Assembly: GCF_002966125.1 (NCBI RefSeq) | Contig: NZ_CP027062.1 | Span: forward strand, 1,302,001 to 1,366,000 | From: Pukyongia salina | GTDB taxonomy: Bacteria; Bacteroidota; Bacteroidia; Flavobacteriales; Flavobacteriaceae | DNA: 64,000 bases | Direction: 5' to 3' | In this document: positions 44,961 through 55,109 of the stretch, piece after piece | How the letters are laid out: each line of letters starts with the position of its first letter | How positions within the stretch are numbered: position 1 is the first letter of the stretch | Notes under the pieces: model-generated | The model's input: the letters and a program-made list of their open reading frames with translations, nothing else | What the model was told of the DNA's origin: nothing | Database searches by the model: none | Translations under genes and position numbers: made by a program

Positions 44961-46187
44961 ATGAATTTGAAGAGATTAACCTATTTACTCCCCGTATTAC
45001 TGCTTTTTGCAGCTTGTAGCACCGAAATTAAAGAAGAAGATGAGGTAGCAGAGGAAGAGCTCCCTCAAATTATAGAAGAATACGGCTATATCCTTAACGA
45101 TTTTAATGTAATTAGGGATACCATCAGGCCTGGAGATACTTTTGGGGCAATTCTGGATGCAAATGGTGTCACCCAGGATAAGATCTTTGAAGTAGCTACA
45201 AAATTCAAAGACAGCTTCGACGTTCGAAAAATGGTGGTGGGTAAACCCTATGTATTGCTAAATACCAAAGACAGCACAAATGCTACCCAGGTATTTATTT
45301 ACGAGAAGAATAAAGTTGACTACGCAGTGGTGGATTTTAGAGATTCGATATCCTCCTTTAATAGCAGGAAACCTGTATCTTATGTAGAAAAAACGGCCTC
45401 CGGGGTAATAACTAGCTCGTTATATCAAACCATGGAGGAAAACGATCTTAGTCCGTATATGTCTGAGCGACTGGCCAATATTTATGCCTGGACCATAAAC
45501 TTTTTCGCTATCCAGCCTGGAGATAGATTCAAGGTGATCTACACCGAAAAATATATCAATGACACCATTCCTGCAGGTCTTGATAAAATAAAAGCCGCAT
45601 ATTTCGAACACAAAGGAAAACAGCTTTATGCTTTCCGTTTCGTGGGAGACACCTTGAACCAGATCCCGGATTTTTACGATGAGAATGCCGAAAATCTTAG
45701 ACGGGCCTTCCTGAAAGCCCCGGTAAAATTCAGCCGTATCTCATCTCGGTATAATTTAAATAGAAGGATCAAGTATTACGGTTATAAATTAAGGCCCCAC
45801 AAAGGAACCGACTTCGCAGCCAATATTGGCACCCCGATTCTGGCTACAGCTGATGGTACAGTGACAAAGTCTGAACGCCGCGGAGGAAATGGCAATTATG
45901 TAAAAATTAAACACAATAGCACCTACGATACCCAATATTTACACATGAAAAGCAGAAATGTGAAAGTAGGAGACTTTGTGCGTCAAGGCGATGTGATTGG
46001 TTGGGTTGGGATGACCGGAAATACCGGAGGACCTCATGTTTGCTATCGTTTTTGGAAGAATGGAAAACAAGTGGACCCTTTTAAGGAAGATCTTCCTACA
46101 TCGGAGCCATTAGCCGAATCTTTACAGCCAAAATATTTCCAATTTATCGCTCCCCTGAAGGAAAATCTGGACTGTATTACATATTAA
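44961..46187 (+). CDS. M23 family peptidoglycan metallopeptidase, lipoprotein
   Basis: A 408-residue protein with a lipobox (LFAAC, Cys19), an acidic linker, an OapA/LysM-like N-terminal region (about 45-260, RPGDTFGAILDANGV) and a C-terminal LytM domain. Zinc and catalytic residues are His280 and Asp284 in RPHKGTDFA, His328 in LHMKSRN and His359 in GGPHVCYRF. It probably cleaves peptide cross-links of peptidoglycan during growth. Starts 12 bases after the tryptophan dioxygenase gene. Confidence 0.92.
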   Translation: MNLKRLTYLLPVLLLFAACSTEIKEEDEVAEEELPQIIEEYGYILNDFNVIRDTIRPGDTFGAILDANGVTQDKIFEVATKFKDSFDVRKMVVGKPYVLLNTKDSTNATQVFIYEKNKVDYAVVDFRDSISSFNSRKPVSYVEKTASGVITSSLYQTMEENDLSPYMSERLANIYAWTINFFAIQPGDRFKVIYTEKYINDTIPAGLDKIKAAYFEHKGKQLYAFRFVGDTLNQIPDFYDENAENLRRAFLKAPVKFSRISSRYNLNRRIKYYGYKLRPHKGTDFAANIGTPILATADGTVTKSERRGGNGNYVKIKHNSTYDTQYLHMKSRNVKVGDFVRQGDVIGWVGMTGNTGGPHVCYRFWKNGKQVDPFKEDLPTSEPLAESLQPKYFQFIAPLKENLDCITY

Positions 46188-46333
46188 TTCCCCTCTTTTT
46201 TTGCTGTTGATAACCCTGTTATTAATTAAAGCACGGATTTTCAGAATGTTACTCATTAAATCTTACATTTAATCGGCGTGTATTTCTTAATATTTTCTTA
46301 ATCCAAAAATTATTATAAGAAAATTATTGGAAG

Positions 46334-46341
46334 TAATTTTG
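46334..46341 (+). promoter_or_regulatory. -7 promoter box TAATTTTG
   Basis: Exact TAnnTTTG, 30 bases upstream of the TonB receptor ATG at 46372. No clear -33 TTTG at the expected distance. Confidence 0.5.
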
Positions 46342-46371
46342 CGCCAATATTCATAAACTAAACATTAAACA

Positions 46372-48951
46372 ATGAAAAAACTTTTACTTTTAGTTTTCTT
46401 ATTCGGCAGTTTTACTGCATTTTCTCAGGGAACGGTAACAGGAACAGTACAAGATGCTGATCTTGGAGGACCCCTTCCCAATGCAAGTGTTGTTGAGGTT
46501 GGTACCAGCAATGGTACTATTTCAGACTTCGACGGGAACTTTACTTTGTCCGTTTCATCTAATAGAGGGCAAGTTGAAATATCCTATTTAGGATATGTAA
46601 CCAGAGTTATTTCTTTCACATTAAGTAATGGCTCGGCAAATCTAGGGTCTGTTTCTCTTGATGCCGATGCTGCTACATTAGGTGAGGTTGTAATTGTAGG
46701 TACAGGGGTAATTGACCTCGCAGACGACAGAAAAACACCTGTTGCCGTATCTACTATTACCGCTCAGGAGATCACCACTAAAGCAGCTGGTAACGTAGAA
46801 TTTACAGAGGCGATGAAAAATACGCCTTCTGTATATGTTGCTAACCAGGCCGGAGGTTTTGGTGATAGCCAGATCTTCTTACGTGGTTTTAACGACAGCA
46901 ACACGGCTTTCCTACTAAACGGACAGCCAATTAACAGTGTTGAAGATGGTAGAATGTTCTGGTCTAACTGGGCAGGTATGGCCGATGTAGCCAATGCCAT
47001 CCAGATCCAAAGGGGTCTAGGATCCTCAAAACTTGCTATCTCATCTGTAGGTGGTACAGTTAACATTATCTCGAAAACTACAGATCAGCGCGAAGGCGGA
47101 TTTGTTAGATTCCTGGCAGGTAACGATAGTTACTTTAAAGGAACAGCCAGCTATAACACTGGACTTAGTGACAGCGGTTGGGCTTTCTCTTTTCTCGTAG
47201 ATCACTGGCAAGCACACAGAAAGTATGCTATAGGTACTGCAGGACAAGGACAAAACTACCTTTTCTCTGTAGGGTATAAGCCAAACGATAATCATGCATT
47301 TAACTTCCTTATCACAGGTGCACCGCAATGGCACGACCAGAATTTCTCTAACAGTCTGGACACCTACGAACTATACGGGGAGAAATACAATGGAAATACA
47401 GGATTCTTAGAAGGTGAGCGTTATACCGAAAGAAGAAATTTCTATCACAAACCGGTAGCAAACCTGAACTGGGACTACACAATTAGCGACAATGCAGACC
47501 TTTCTACTGTAGCTTATGCCTCTTGGGGCCGTGGTGGTGGAACAGGAATGTATGGACGTGGAAGCCGTGTTCGATTAGGTATCAACGGTGAGATCGATTT
47601 CGATCAGATCGTTCAGAATAACATGGATATTGCAGATTCTAACGGCGTTGGTGCCTTTAGCGACGCACGTATCCGCAGATCGTCTATGAACAACCATAAC
47701 TGGTACGGACTTCTTTCCAGCTTAAACCTTGAAGCAGGCGAAAACTGGAACATCAATGCTGGATTTGATGGTAGATTATATCATGGAGATCACTTCAGAC
47801 AAGTGAACGACCTGCTAGGACTCACCGGTTTGGAAGAAAACGGACAGATCTTTATGAACGAATTCGAAGCCAATCCATGGAGTACCTTATTCGACTTTGC
47901 CGAAGAGGGAGATCGTATCGACTACGACTACTCTGAAGACATCAACTACTTAGGTGGTTTTGGTCAGGTAGAATACGCTACCGATAGATTCTCGATCTTT
48001 GTTCAGGGAGCATTTTCTACTCAGTCATTCCAAAGAGAAGAGCGTTTCGACCTGGCAAATGCCGGTAAATCTGAAAAAGTAAATAAAACCGGATATAACA
48101 TCAAAGGAGGGGCCTCTTTCAACATTACGGAGGAGCATGCGATCTTCGCAAATGCGGGTCAGTTCTCACGTCAGCCATTCCTGGATAACATTTTCAGAGA
48201 TGTTCGTGGTTCTAACGACCTGGCTATGCCCGAAGTTGACAACGAAGAGATCCTTGGTCTGGAAGCAGGTTACCGTTTCCAAAACAGCAATCTACGTGTG
48301 AATGTAGACGTATACCGTACAGAATGGGGTAACAGATTTATCTCTGCTGGCGGTGAAGACAATTCAGATCCAAAAAACTCTGTATTCTATACAGATAGAT
48401 TTACCGATGTAACTCAGCTTCACCAGGGTGTTGAATTCGATTTCGAATATCGTCCAAACTACGGAGCATGGAGACTACGAGGATACGGATCTATCGGTAA
48501 CTGGAAATTTGATGGAGAAACTCCTTTCACAAGACAGAATGATGATACCAGTGAGTTCATAATCACCGATGGTATGTTGGATCTAACCGGAACTAAAGTA
48601 GGTAACGCACCTCAAACATCTTTTGGTGCAGGGCTATCAGTTAAATTATGTGACGGACTTACAGTAGATGGAGATTACAACATCTATACAGACCTTTATG
48701 GTTTCGTGAGTGCCGATGATGTAATTGAAGCTGCTCAAATGGGTGAGCGCTACCAGGCAGAACGTTTGCCAGCGTACACTTTGGCAGATGCCGGACTTAC
48801 TTATAAGTTTACTTTAGGGGGACAGCGTCTTACCTTCAGAGGTAACGTATACAACCTGTTCAACGAAGCCTATATTAACCAGAGAGATGCTTTCGGTTAT
48901 TACTTAGGTGTTGGAAGAACGTATAACGCAAGTTTACGATTAAACTTCTAA
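46372..48951 (+). CDS. TonB-dependent outer membrane receptor
   Basis: An 859-residue receptor: signal peptide (1-19), a carboxypeptidase-regulatory-like beta domain (about 20-100, TVTGTVQDADLGGPLPNASV), a plug domain (about 115-235, VYVANQAGGFGDSQIFLRGFN, SSVGGTVNIISKTT) and a 22-strand barrel ending ASLRLNF. Such receptors import large or scarce nutrients using TonB energy. No SusD partner is encoded next to it, so it is not a classic glycan pair. A second receptor of the same subtype lies at 50832. It ends at a strong terminator. Confidence 0.93.
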   Translation: MKKLLLLVFLFGSFTAFSQGTVTGTVQDADLGGPLPNASVVEVGTSNGTISDFDGNFTLSVSSNRGQVEISYLGYVTRVISFTLSNGSANLGSVSLDADAATLGEVVIVGTGVIDLADDRKTPVAVSTITAQEITTKAAGNVEFTEAMKNTPSVYVANQAGGFGDSQIFLRGFNDSNTAFLLNGQPINSVEDGRMFWSNWAGMADVANAIQIQRGLGSSKLAISSVGGTVNIISKTTDQREGGFVRFLAGNDSYFKGTASYNTGLSDSGWAFSFLVDHWQAHRKYAIGTAGQGQNYLFSVGYKPNDNHAFNFLITGAPQWHDQNFSNSLDTYELYGEKYNGNTGFLEGERYTERRNFYHKPVANLNWDYTISDNADLSTVAYASWGRGGGTGMYGRGSRVRLGINGEIDFDQIVQNNMDIADSNGVGAFSDARIRRSSMNNHNWYGLLSSLNLEAGENWNINAGFDGRLYHGDHFRQVNDLLGLTGLEENGQIFMNEFEANPWSTLFDFAEEGDRIDYDYSEDINYLGGFGQVEYATDRFSIFVQGAFSTQSFQREERFDLANAGKSEKVNKTGYNIKGGASFNITEEHAIFANAGQFSRQPFLDNIFRDVRGSNDLAMPEVDNEEILGLEAGYRFQNSNLRVNVDVYRTEWGNRFISAGGEDNSDPKNSVFYTDRFTDVTQLHQGVEFDFEYRPNYGAWRLRGYGSIGNWKFDGETPFTRQNDDTSEFIITDGMLDLTGTKVGNAPQTSFGAGLSVKLCDGLTVDGDYNIYTDLYGFVSADDVIEAAQMGERYQAERLPAYTLADAGLTYKFTLGGQRLTFRGNVYNLFNEAYINQRDAFGYYLGVGRTYNASLRLNF

Positions 48952-48971
48952 GGATTTTTTCTTCGGAAGTA

Positions 48972-49010
48972 AAAACCGCCTCTCCGGCTTTATGGAGAGG
49001 CGGTTTTTTT
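48972..49010 (+). terminator. Strong intrinsic terminator after the TonB receptor
   Basis: Stem aaccgcctctcc (48974-48985) and ggagaggcggtt (48994-49005) with an 8-base loop and seven T in the tail. Perfect 12-bp stem. Confidence 0.95.
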
Positions 49011-49023
49011 ATTCAAAATATGC

Positions 49024-49031
49024 TACCTTTG
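49024..49031 (+). promoter_or_regulatory. -7 promoter box TACCTTTG
   Basis: Exact TAnnTTTG, 24 bases upstream of the ATG at 49056 and just after the terminator, so the next gene has its own promoter. Confidence 0.6.
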
Positions 49032-49055
49032 AAAGACTTCTAAACAAAACCAACT

Positions 49056-49499
49056 ATGTACACAACCGTTCAGTTTATTCATTCCTGGTGGGCCTATCTC
49101 GTGCTTTTTATGCTTCTTATAGCTACTATTAACTCCTTGGCCGGCCTGGTAGGCAAGAAAGAATATCAACCTAAGGATTTCCGAATAGCACTCTTTACGC
49201 TAATTGTCACTCATATCCAGTTTCTAATAGGTTTAATTCTCTATTTCATTTCCCCAATGGGGCTTAAGAATATCTCTAACGTAGGGATGAGTGAAGTGAT
49301 GAAGAACGGGGAGTTCAGGCTCTACGCGGTTGAACATCCACTGATCATGATCATAGTGGTTGTGCTGGTGACTGTAGGTTACTCCAAGCATAAAAAACGG
49401 CTGGTTTCGGGGCCCAAGTTCCGGGCACTTACCATTTTCTATGCGCTGGCACTTATCTTTACCCTAAGCCGTATCCCATGGGCTCAGTGGTTTAGTTAA
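49056..49499 (+). CDS. Small four-helix membrane protein, cytochrome b/CopD-like
   Basis: A 147-residue protein with four hydrophobic helices (about 12-32, 44-66, 94-113, 122-143). Conserved histidines lie at helix ends (FIHSWWAYL, VTHIQFLIG, VEHPLIMI, SKHKKRLV), the pattern of haem-b or metal-binding membrane proteins such as CopD-like families. Function unknown. Its 3' end overlaps the convergent endonuclease gene by four bases. Confidence 0.75.
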   Translation: MYTTVQFIHSWWAYLVLFMLLIATINSLAGLVGKKEYQPKDFRIALFTLIVTHIQFLIGLILYFISPMGLKNISNVGMSEVMKNGEFRLYAVEHPLIMIIVVVLVTVGYSKHKKRLVSGPKFRALTIFYALALIFTLSRIPWAQWFS

Positions 49500-50569
49500 T
49501 TTGTGTTATTAACTGAAGCTTGAGTTTCTTTGATCAGGTAAACATAAACCGGAAAATGATCGCTGTATCCACCGGTGAAACCACTTGCCGTAAAACTGCG
49601 AAAAGGATATCCTTTATATCTACCTTCTCGAGCAATTAGTATTTGTGCATTATAGATCCCTGCCGTGTAAAACCGATACGAGCTGTAATCTTTTTTTAAT
49701 AATTCTGAAGACAGCATGATCTGGTCGAATAGATTCCATCCATCTGCGTAGCCCAGGGTTCCAAGTCCTTTTCGATACATGGATTCCATTGGGTTGTACA
49801 ATTTTTTAAGCTGTAAGCTGTCTTTTTTAGTCGTGGTTTTCAGGGTTCTTTTTATACTCGTATTTACCGGATCATCGTTAAAATCACCCATATTGATGAT
49901 CTTAGCATACGGATCTATACTCCACAATGAATCTATTAATTGTTTATTGAGCCTTGCGGCCTTAATTCGTTTCCCCTGGCTTCTGGCTTCACCACCACTA
50001 CGTGATGGCCAGTGGTTCACGATTATATGGATCAATTCCCCTTCAAGGTATCCACTTACAAGAAGTTGATCCCGTGTAAAGATCCTTTTCGTTCTGTCCT
50101 GGTCGTCGAAAAGTAAAAGTTCCATTGCTTTGTATTGAGAAGGAACAAAAGCAGACTTCTTGTAAAGTAAGGCAACGTCTATACCCCGGCGATCGGGCGA
50201 ATCGAAATGAACCAATCCGTACTCTGTTTCTCTCAAGGGATCGGCATTAAGCAGATCTTCCAGTACTCGCCTGTTTTCAATCTCACAAACTCCAATAATA
50301 GACGGTGGCTGCCCAGTTACCTCTTTTCCAATTTCAGAAATAACAGTAGCCATATTCCTTACCTTTTTCCAATAGATTTCCTCCGTCCAGTGATCCTTAC
50401 CCTCCGGTGTTCTGTCGTTGTCGAAAGTGAAAGGATCGTCTTCAAAATCGAACAAGTTCTCGAGATTGTAAAAGGCAATGGTGTGGATCTTGAATGACCT
50501 GTATTCCTGTGGTTGGATATAGTTAGGCCATAAAATTATCGTTAGGAGGAAAAGGTATGAGATTCTCAT
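49496..50569 (-). CDS. Exported endonuclease/exonuclease/phosphatase family protein
   Basis: A 357-residue protein with a signal peptide (1-20, LLTIILWPNYIQPQ) and an EEP catalytic domain. Seen motifs are AFYNLENLFD at the start of the domain, GVCEIENR with the metal-binding glutamate, VNHWPSR with the catalytic histidine, NMGDFNDDP and GYSDHFPVY at the end. The fold hydrolyses phosphodiesters or phosphomonoesters, in the periplasm or outside the cell here. It is divergent from the TonB receptor gene at 50832 (262-base gap), an arrangement that suggests nucleic acid or phosphate acquisition. A paralogue without signal peptide is at 62716. Confidence 0.88.
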   Translation of the reverse strand: MRISYLFLLTIILWPNYIQPQEYRSFKIHTIAFYNLENLFDFEDDPFTFDNDRTPEGKDHWTEEIYWKKVRNMATVISEIGKEVTGQPPSIIGVCEIENRRVLEDLLNADPLRETEYGLVHFDSPDRRGIDVALLYKKSAFVPSQYKAMELLLFDDQDRTKRIFTRDQLLVSGYLEGELIHIIVNHWPSRSGGEARSQGKRIKAARLNKQLIDSLWSIDPYAKIINMGDFNDDPVNTSIKRTLKTTTKKDSLQLKKLYNPMESMYRKGLGTLGYADGWNLFDQIMLSSELLKKDYSSYRFYTAGIYNAQILIAREGRYKGYPFRSFTASGFTGGYSDHFPVYVYLIKETQASVNNTN

Positions 50570-50831
50570 TTTTAGAGTGGTTTAGACTTCATACCGGGGA
50601 GGAGTTAAAAGTAGAAAAACAAATTTAGGCAACACATGCTTTTCATGAAATCAGACTTATAACTATTCAAAAATCTAAGTAAAACACTAAACCCTAAGCG
50701 TGTTTTTTTACTTTTATTCGATCTAGCAGTATCTAGTTCTTCCCACACAACGTATATTTTTTCGATTAGAACTTCGCTTTACGAAGGTTAAGATCAATGT
50801 TCGAATAAATACGTACTAACGATTTCCTTCC

Positions 50832-53642
50832 ATGAGGTGTTCGGGATTGATTGTTTTATTTTTCATGCTCATGAGCGTGTTTGGCTATACGCAAACCTCT
50901 GTTGTAAAAGGCAGGATTCTGGATTCTTATTCAGGAACTGCCGTCCCAGCTGTTCAGGTGCAGATATTGGGGCACTTACAGCAAGTGCAAAGCGACAGTA
51001 ACGGTTATTTCATCATCTCCGAAATTGATCTTCCCGTTGGAGAACAAATCATCCAGTTATCTCATGACGACTATTTAACAAAAAAATTGAGGGTTACCAT
51101 CAATAATGGTAAGACAATAGATCTCAATCCTGTATTGCTGGAAGCAGATCTGTCTGTGGGAGAGCAACAAACCGGGATCATCAGTTTAACCGATTACGAA
51201 TTGGATGAGGAAGAAGAGAGTTCGCAAAATATCTCGGGATTATTACAGGCCTCCAGGGATGTTTTTCTAAACGCGGTAGCCTACGATTTCAGCGCTACTT
51301 TTTTCAAACCAAGAGGGCTGGATAATTCACATAGCAAGTTACTTATCAATGGGATTGTAATGAATAAATTAGTTTCGGGCAGACCCTTATGGAGCAATTG
51401 GGGCGGATTAAATGATCTTCAGAGAAATATCGCGTACGACCGAGGGACTACCCCGGGCGATCAAGATTTTGGAGGTGCCAATGGGTCAACACATATACTC
51501 ATGCGCGCGTCTCAATACAAACGGGGAGGACGTATCTCTTACGCACTTGCGAACAGGAGCTATGAAGGCAGAGTCATGGTATCTTACAGTAGCGGACATA
51601 CAAGAAGTAAATGGTCGTATTCGGTATTAATATCAAGGCGATTTGGAGAAAGAGGCTATGTAGAAGGGACTCCCTACGATGCCAATTCGGTTTTTATTGC
51701 TGTTGAGCGTGCATTAAACGAAACTCACAGCCTTAATCTCGTTGGCATCTATACTCCCGTACAGAGAGGCCGCTCCACCGCACTTACCGAGGAAGTAGAA
51801 GCGCTTAAAGGAAACAGCTATAATCCGCATTGGGGCATTCAGGACGGAAAAATACGAAGCAGTAGAATCCGGTACATTGAAGAACCCATACTCATGCTGA
51901 ATCATTATTGGAAAATTTCCGAAGGGAACAAAATCAATAACAATATTGCGTATCAAAGCGGGAAGATTGGGAACAGCCGTCTGGATTATGGTGGTAGACG
52001 AAATCCGTTGGCAAATTATTACCAGCGATTACCAAGTTATTTTCTTCGGAACCCAAACCCTACACCCCTGGATTTTCAGTTAGCCTACGAAGCTGAGCAG
52101 GAGTTTATTAATAACGGACAGCTTGATTGGAATTCCCTTTATGAGGCTAATACTAAAACGGCAGGAGGACTTTCGGCCTATATCATTCAGGAAGATGTGA
52201 CCAGGGATACTCAACTATCGATGAGCAGTATTTACAATGGGAGCCTGTCTGAAACTGTACGTCTGGATGGTGGGCTGAGCTATCGCATACTAAAAAGTGA
52301 GAATTATGCCGAAGTTAATGACCTACTGGGCGGACAAGGTTACTTGGATATAGATCACTTTGGAGAGGATACTAATTTTATACAAAGTGATATTCAAAAT
52401 CCGGACAGGATTGTAATCGCAGGAGAGCGATATAAATATAATTATGAAATTAAGGCCTCAAACCTAACTGCTTTTATTCAAACAAGGATAAACCTACGCA
52501 GGGTGGATCTTTACGTTACCGGGGGATTGTCTCAGGTAAATTATCAGCGAACAGGTCTATTTCAGAACGGATATTTCGCTCAACCTAACAGATCTCTGGG
52601 GGACAGCGAGACTATCAATTTTACCGCCTTTAGCGCCAAATTTGGAGGACTCTATAAATTTAATGGGCGTCACTTTTTCGAATTAAACGCCGCCATGCTG
52701 GCACACCCACCCACTTTGCGAAATAGCTTTGTTAACCCCCGCCAGAACAATGATATCGTCGATGGTCTGGCAATAGAGAATACCAGGTTGGCAGATGCGA
52801 GCTATCTGTTTCGTACTCCCAATGTTAAAGCGAGGGTTTCTGCCTTTTACAATGAACTATCTAATCGTACCGAAATTGGTTTTTACTTTACTCAGAATGC
52901 GTTGGGGAGTGAAGATAATAACGCTTTTGTACAGGAGATCGTTACCGGGATCGGCAATAGAAATGTAGGGCTGGAAATAGGAGCTGAAGTAAAAATTTTC
53001 CCAACCTTCAAAATAAAAACAGCTGCATCTTTGGGGCAATATATTTATAGCTCTAATCCTGTGCTATACTTATCCGGAGACGATTTCGACAGCGACCCGT
53101 TAGATGGAGTGGTGGAAGGAAACGACATTGAAATCGTTGGTAGTAAAAGAACTGTGATCCTGGAGAATTATCACGTGGCAGGGGGTCCGGAGAGAGCAGC
53201 CCAGATCGGGTTGGAATACCGCAACCCCAATTTTTGGTGGGCCGGAATTACAACCAATTATTTTTCGAATTCCTATGTTGATATTAGTTATCTAAGACGT
53301 ACGCCCGATTTCTACACAGATTCCGACGGTCTTCCTTTTTCAAACTACGATATAAACACGGCGCAGGCTTTACTTAAACAGGAAGAGCTCGATGATTATT
53401 TTCTGGTGAATGTGGTGGGAGGAAAGTCCTGGCGCATTGGCGGGTACTATATAGGGTTTTTTGCATCGATCAACAATTTACTTGATAGCAGATATAGAAC
53501 CGGCGGATTTGAAGATTCTCGTAGGGTAAGTTACCAACAGCAATTGGAAGAGAAAAACAGGAGATACGGACCCCTGTTCGGGAATAAATATTTCTTCGGA
53601 AATGGAACTACCTATTACGTAAACATATATCTAAGATTTTAA
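50832..53642 (+). CDS. TonB-dependent receptor (second paralogue)
   Basis: A 936-residue receptor with signal peptide (1-21), a carboxypeptidase-regulatory-like domain (about 22-105), a plug (about 130-230) and a barrel ending YYVNIYLRF. WSNWGGLND is in the place of WSNWAGMAD in the receptor at 46372, showing the two are related. The plug contains FKPRGLDNSHSKLLINGIVMN. The next gene, a DUF5689 lipoprotein, starts 20 bases after the stop and is likely its surface partner. No SusD-like gene is present. Confidence 0.92.
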   Translation: MRCSGLIVLFFMLMSVFGYTQTSVVKGRILDSYSGTAVPAVQVQILGHLQQVQSDSNGYFIISEIDLPVGEQIIQLSHDDYLTKKLRVTINNGKTIDLNPVLLEADLSVGEQQTGIISLTDYELDEEEESSQNISGLLQASRDVFLNAVAYDFSATFFKPRGLDNSHSKLLINGIVMNKLVSGRPLWSNWGGLNDLQRNIAYDRGTTPGDQDFGGANGSTHILMRASQYKRGGRISYALANRSYEGRVMVSYSSGHTRSKWSYSVLISRRFGERGYVEGTPYDANSVFIAVERALNETHSLNLVGIYTPVQRGRSTALTEEVEALKGNSYNPHWGIQDGKIRSSRIRYIEEPILMLNHYWKISEGNKINNNIAYQSGKIGNSRLDYGGRRNPLANYYQRLPSYFLRNPNPTPLDFQLAYEAEQEFINNGQLDWNSLYEANTKTAGGLSAYIIQEDVTRDTQLSMSSIYNGSLSETVRLDGGLSYRILKSENYAEVNDLLGGQGYLDIDHFGEDTNFIQSDIQNPDRIVIAGERYKYNYEIKASNLTAFIQTRINLRRVDLYVTGGLSQVNYQRTGLFQNGYFAQPNRSLGDSETINFTAFSAKFGGLYKFNGRHFFELNAAMLAHPPTLRNSFVNPRQNNDIVDGLAIENTRLADASYLFRTPNVKARVSAFYNELSNRTEIGFYFTQNALGSEDNNAFVQEIVTGIGNRNVGLEIGAEVKIFPTFKIKTAASLGQYIYSSNPVLYLSGDDFDSDPLDGVVEGNDIEIVGSKRTVILENYHVAGGPERAAQIGLEYRNPNFWWAGITTNYFSNSYVDISYLRRTPDFYTDSDGLPFSNYDINTAQALLKQEELDDYFLVNVVGGKSWRIGGYYIGFFASINNLLDSRYRTGGFEDSRRVSYQQQLEEKNRRYGPLFGNKYFFGNGTTYYVNIYLRF

Positions 53643-53662
53643 TTGTATTAATTTCAGAAATT

Positions 53663-55087
53663 ATGAAAAATCTCCTTCTTATAACATGTGCTTTCTTACT
53701 ACTAAATATTTGCATTATTTCCTGTGTTAACGATGATGAGTTCAATGTGCCTGAGATCGAGCTTGCAGCTATTGAGCTTTCGGGCTCGGAGATAAGTATT
53801 GGAGCCTTAAAGGATGCCTTGCTCCAGGAAATCGCCAATAATGGCAATACTGTTTTAACCATAGATGAAGAGATTTATATAACGGCCTACGTGATCTCAA
53901 GTGACGAACATGGAAATTTCTTCGAAGAGATCGTTGTTCAGGACGCTCCAAATACACCATCAGCGGGGCTGAAGATAAAGATCGATTCTAACCCCTTATT
54001 TTCCCGTTTCGAATTCGGGCGGAAAGTGTATGTAAAACTTATGGGCCTTACGGTTGGTTTGGATAGCGGACAACTTTCGGTGGGGATCAGGGATGGAAAC
54101 CGGATTGGCCAGATATCGGAGTCTCGTATGTTCGACTATGTAGCCAGGGATACTACGGTGGTTACCATCGAGCCGGCTCTTGTTTTAATTTCAGAACTTT
54201 CTGAAGCGCATATAAACACCTATGTTCAGTTAGATGACGTTCAATTCAACCGTATGGAGGTGCTTGGAGACGATCCACTTACATATGCCGGGGAACCCAC
54301 CGATATGTTCGACGGGGAGCGCACCTTGGAGAGTTGTACCGAAAATGCGAGTATTGTATTTAGCACTTCCACCTTTGCCGATTTTAAATCTGTGCGAATG
54401 TCGGCCGGGAAAGGTTCTGTAACCGGAATATTCACCTATAATTTTTTTGGAGATGAATTCAATTTGGTGGTAAACGATCTCAATGGAATACAGTTGGATG
54501 GGATGGATCGCTGTGATCCACTGGAGGTTGATTGCGGTGTTGCGGGGATGGTAGGCAGTACAATTTTATTTACTGAGTTCTTCGAATCTCAAATAGAAGG
54601 TGAGCCCATTCAGGGTAATGGCTGGACTAATTTTGCCGAAGCCGGCTCCGAATTATGGGAGGCCTATTTCGACGACGGATCCAATGCATCACTTGGGATC
54701 TCGGCACGAATGGGTGCTTATATGAGTGGCGACGATGCAAATATTGGCTGGCTCATCACTCCCGAAATAAATTTCGAGGGGCAGCAAGGAGAAACGCTTA
54801 GTTTTAAAACTTCCAATAGTTTTGCCGATGGTAGTACTTTGGAACTGTTTTTTTCTCATGACTGGAACGGTGATCCGGTGTCTGTCACCTCTGCAACCTG
54901 GAATCTTCTACCCAGTGCAGTGATCGTGCAGGATGACGACTTCTTTGGAGATTGGATTTTTTCGGGGAATGTAGATTTAAGTTGCATTGAAGGTACAGGC
55001 CATATTGCATGGAGATATACAGGAAGCGGAGATCCCGATTTTGATGGCACCTACGAGTTGGATGAGATCGAAATTCGATCTAATTAA
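53663..55087 (+). CDS. DUF5689 and choice-of-anchor J lipoprotein
   Basis: A 474-residue lipoprotein (IISC, Cys21). Residues about 40-290 fit the DUF5689 family (ISIGALKDALLQEIAN, EEIYITAYVISSDEHGNFFEEIVVQD), an OB-like domain found next to TonB receptors and nucleases. The C-terminal 170 residues resemble a choice-of-anchor J jelly-roll (GWLITPEINFEG, ELFFSHDWNGDP). It follows the TonB receptor by 20 bases. Likely a surface lipoprotein binding the receptor's substrate; the substrate is unknown. Confidence 0.85.
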   Translation: MKNLLLITCAFLLLNICIISCVNDDEFNVPEIELAAIELSGSEISIGALKDALLQEIANNGNTVLTIDEEIYITAYVISSDEHGNFFEEIVVQDAPNTPSAGLKIKIDSNPLFSRFEFGRKVYVKLMGLTVGLDSGQLSVGIRDGNRIGQISESRMFDYVARDTTVVTIEPALVLISELSEAHINTYVQLDDVQFNRMEVLGDDPLTYAGEPTDMFDGERTLESCTENASIVFSTSTFADFKSVRMSAGKGSVTGIFTYNFFGDEFNLVVNDLNGIQLDGMDRCDPLEVDCGVAGMVGSTILFTEFFESQIEGEPIQGNGWTNFAEAGSELWEAYFDDGSNASLGISARMGAYMSGDDANIGWLITPEINFEGQQGETLSFKTSNSFADGSTLELFFSHDWNGDPVSVTSATWNLLPSAVIVQDDDFFGDWIFSGNVDLSCIEGTGHIAWRYTGSGDPDFDGTYELDEIEIRSN

Positions 55088-55109
55088 TTTTATTGCATAC
55101 TTTCGTATC

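Noticed and set aside
46372-48951. SusC/SusD glycan utilisation locus
   Set aside because: No SusD-like lipoprotein or glycoside hydrolase accompanies either TonB receptor.
54987-55109. ATG at 54987 as start of the cupin gene
   Set aside because: It lies inside the DUF5689 gene and adds 41 residues before a clear lipoprotein signal; GTG 55110 fits better.
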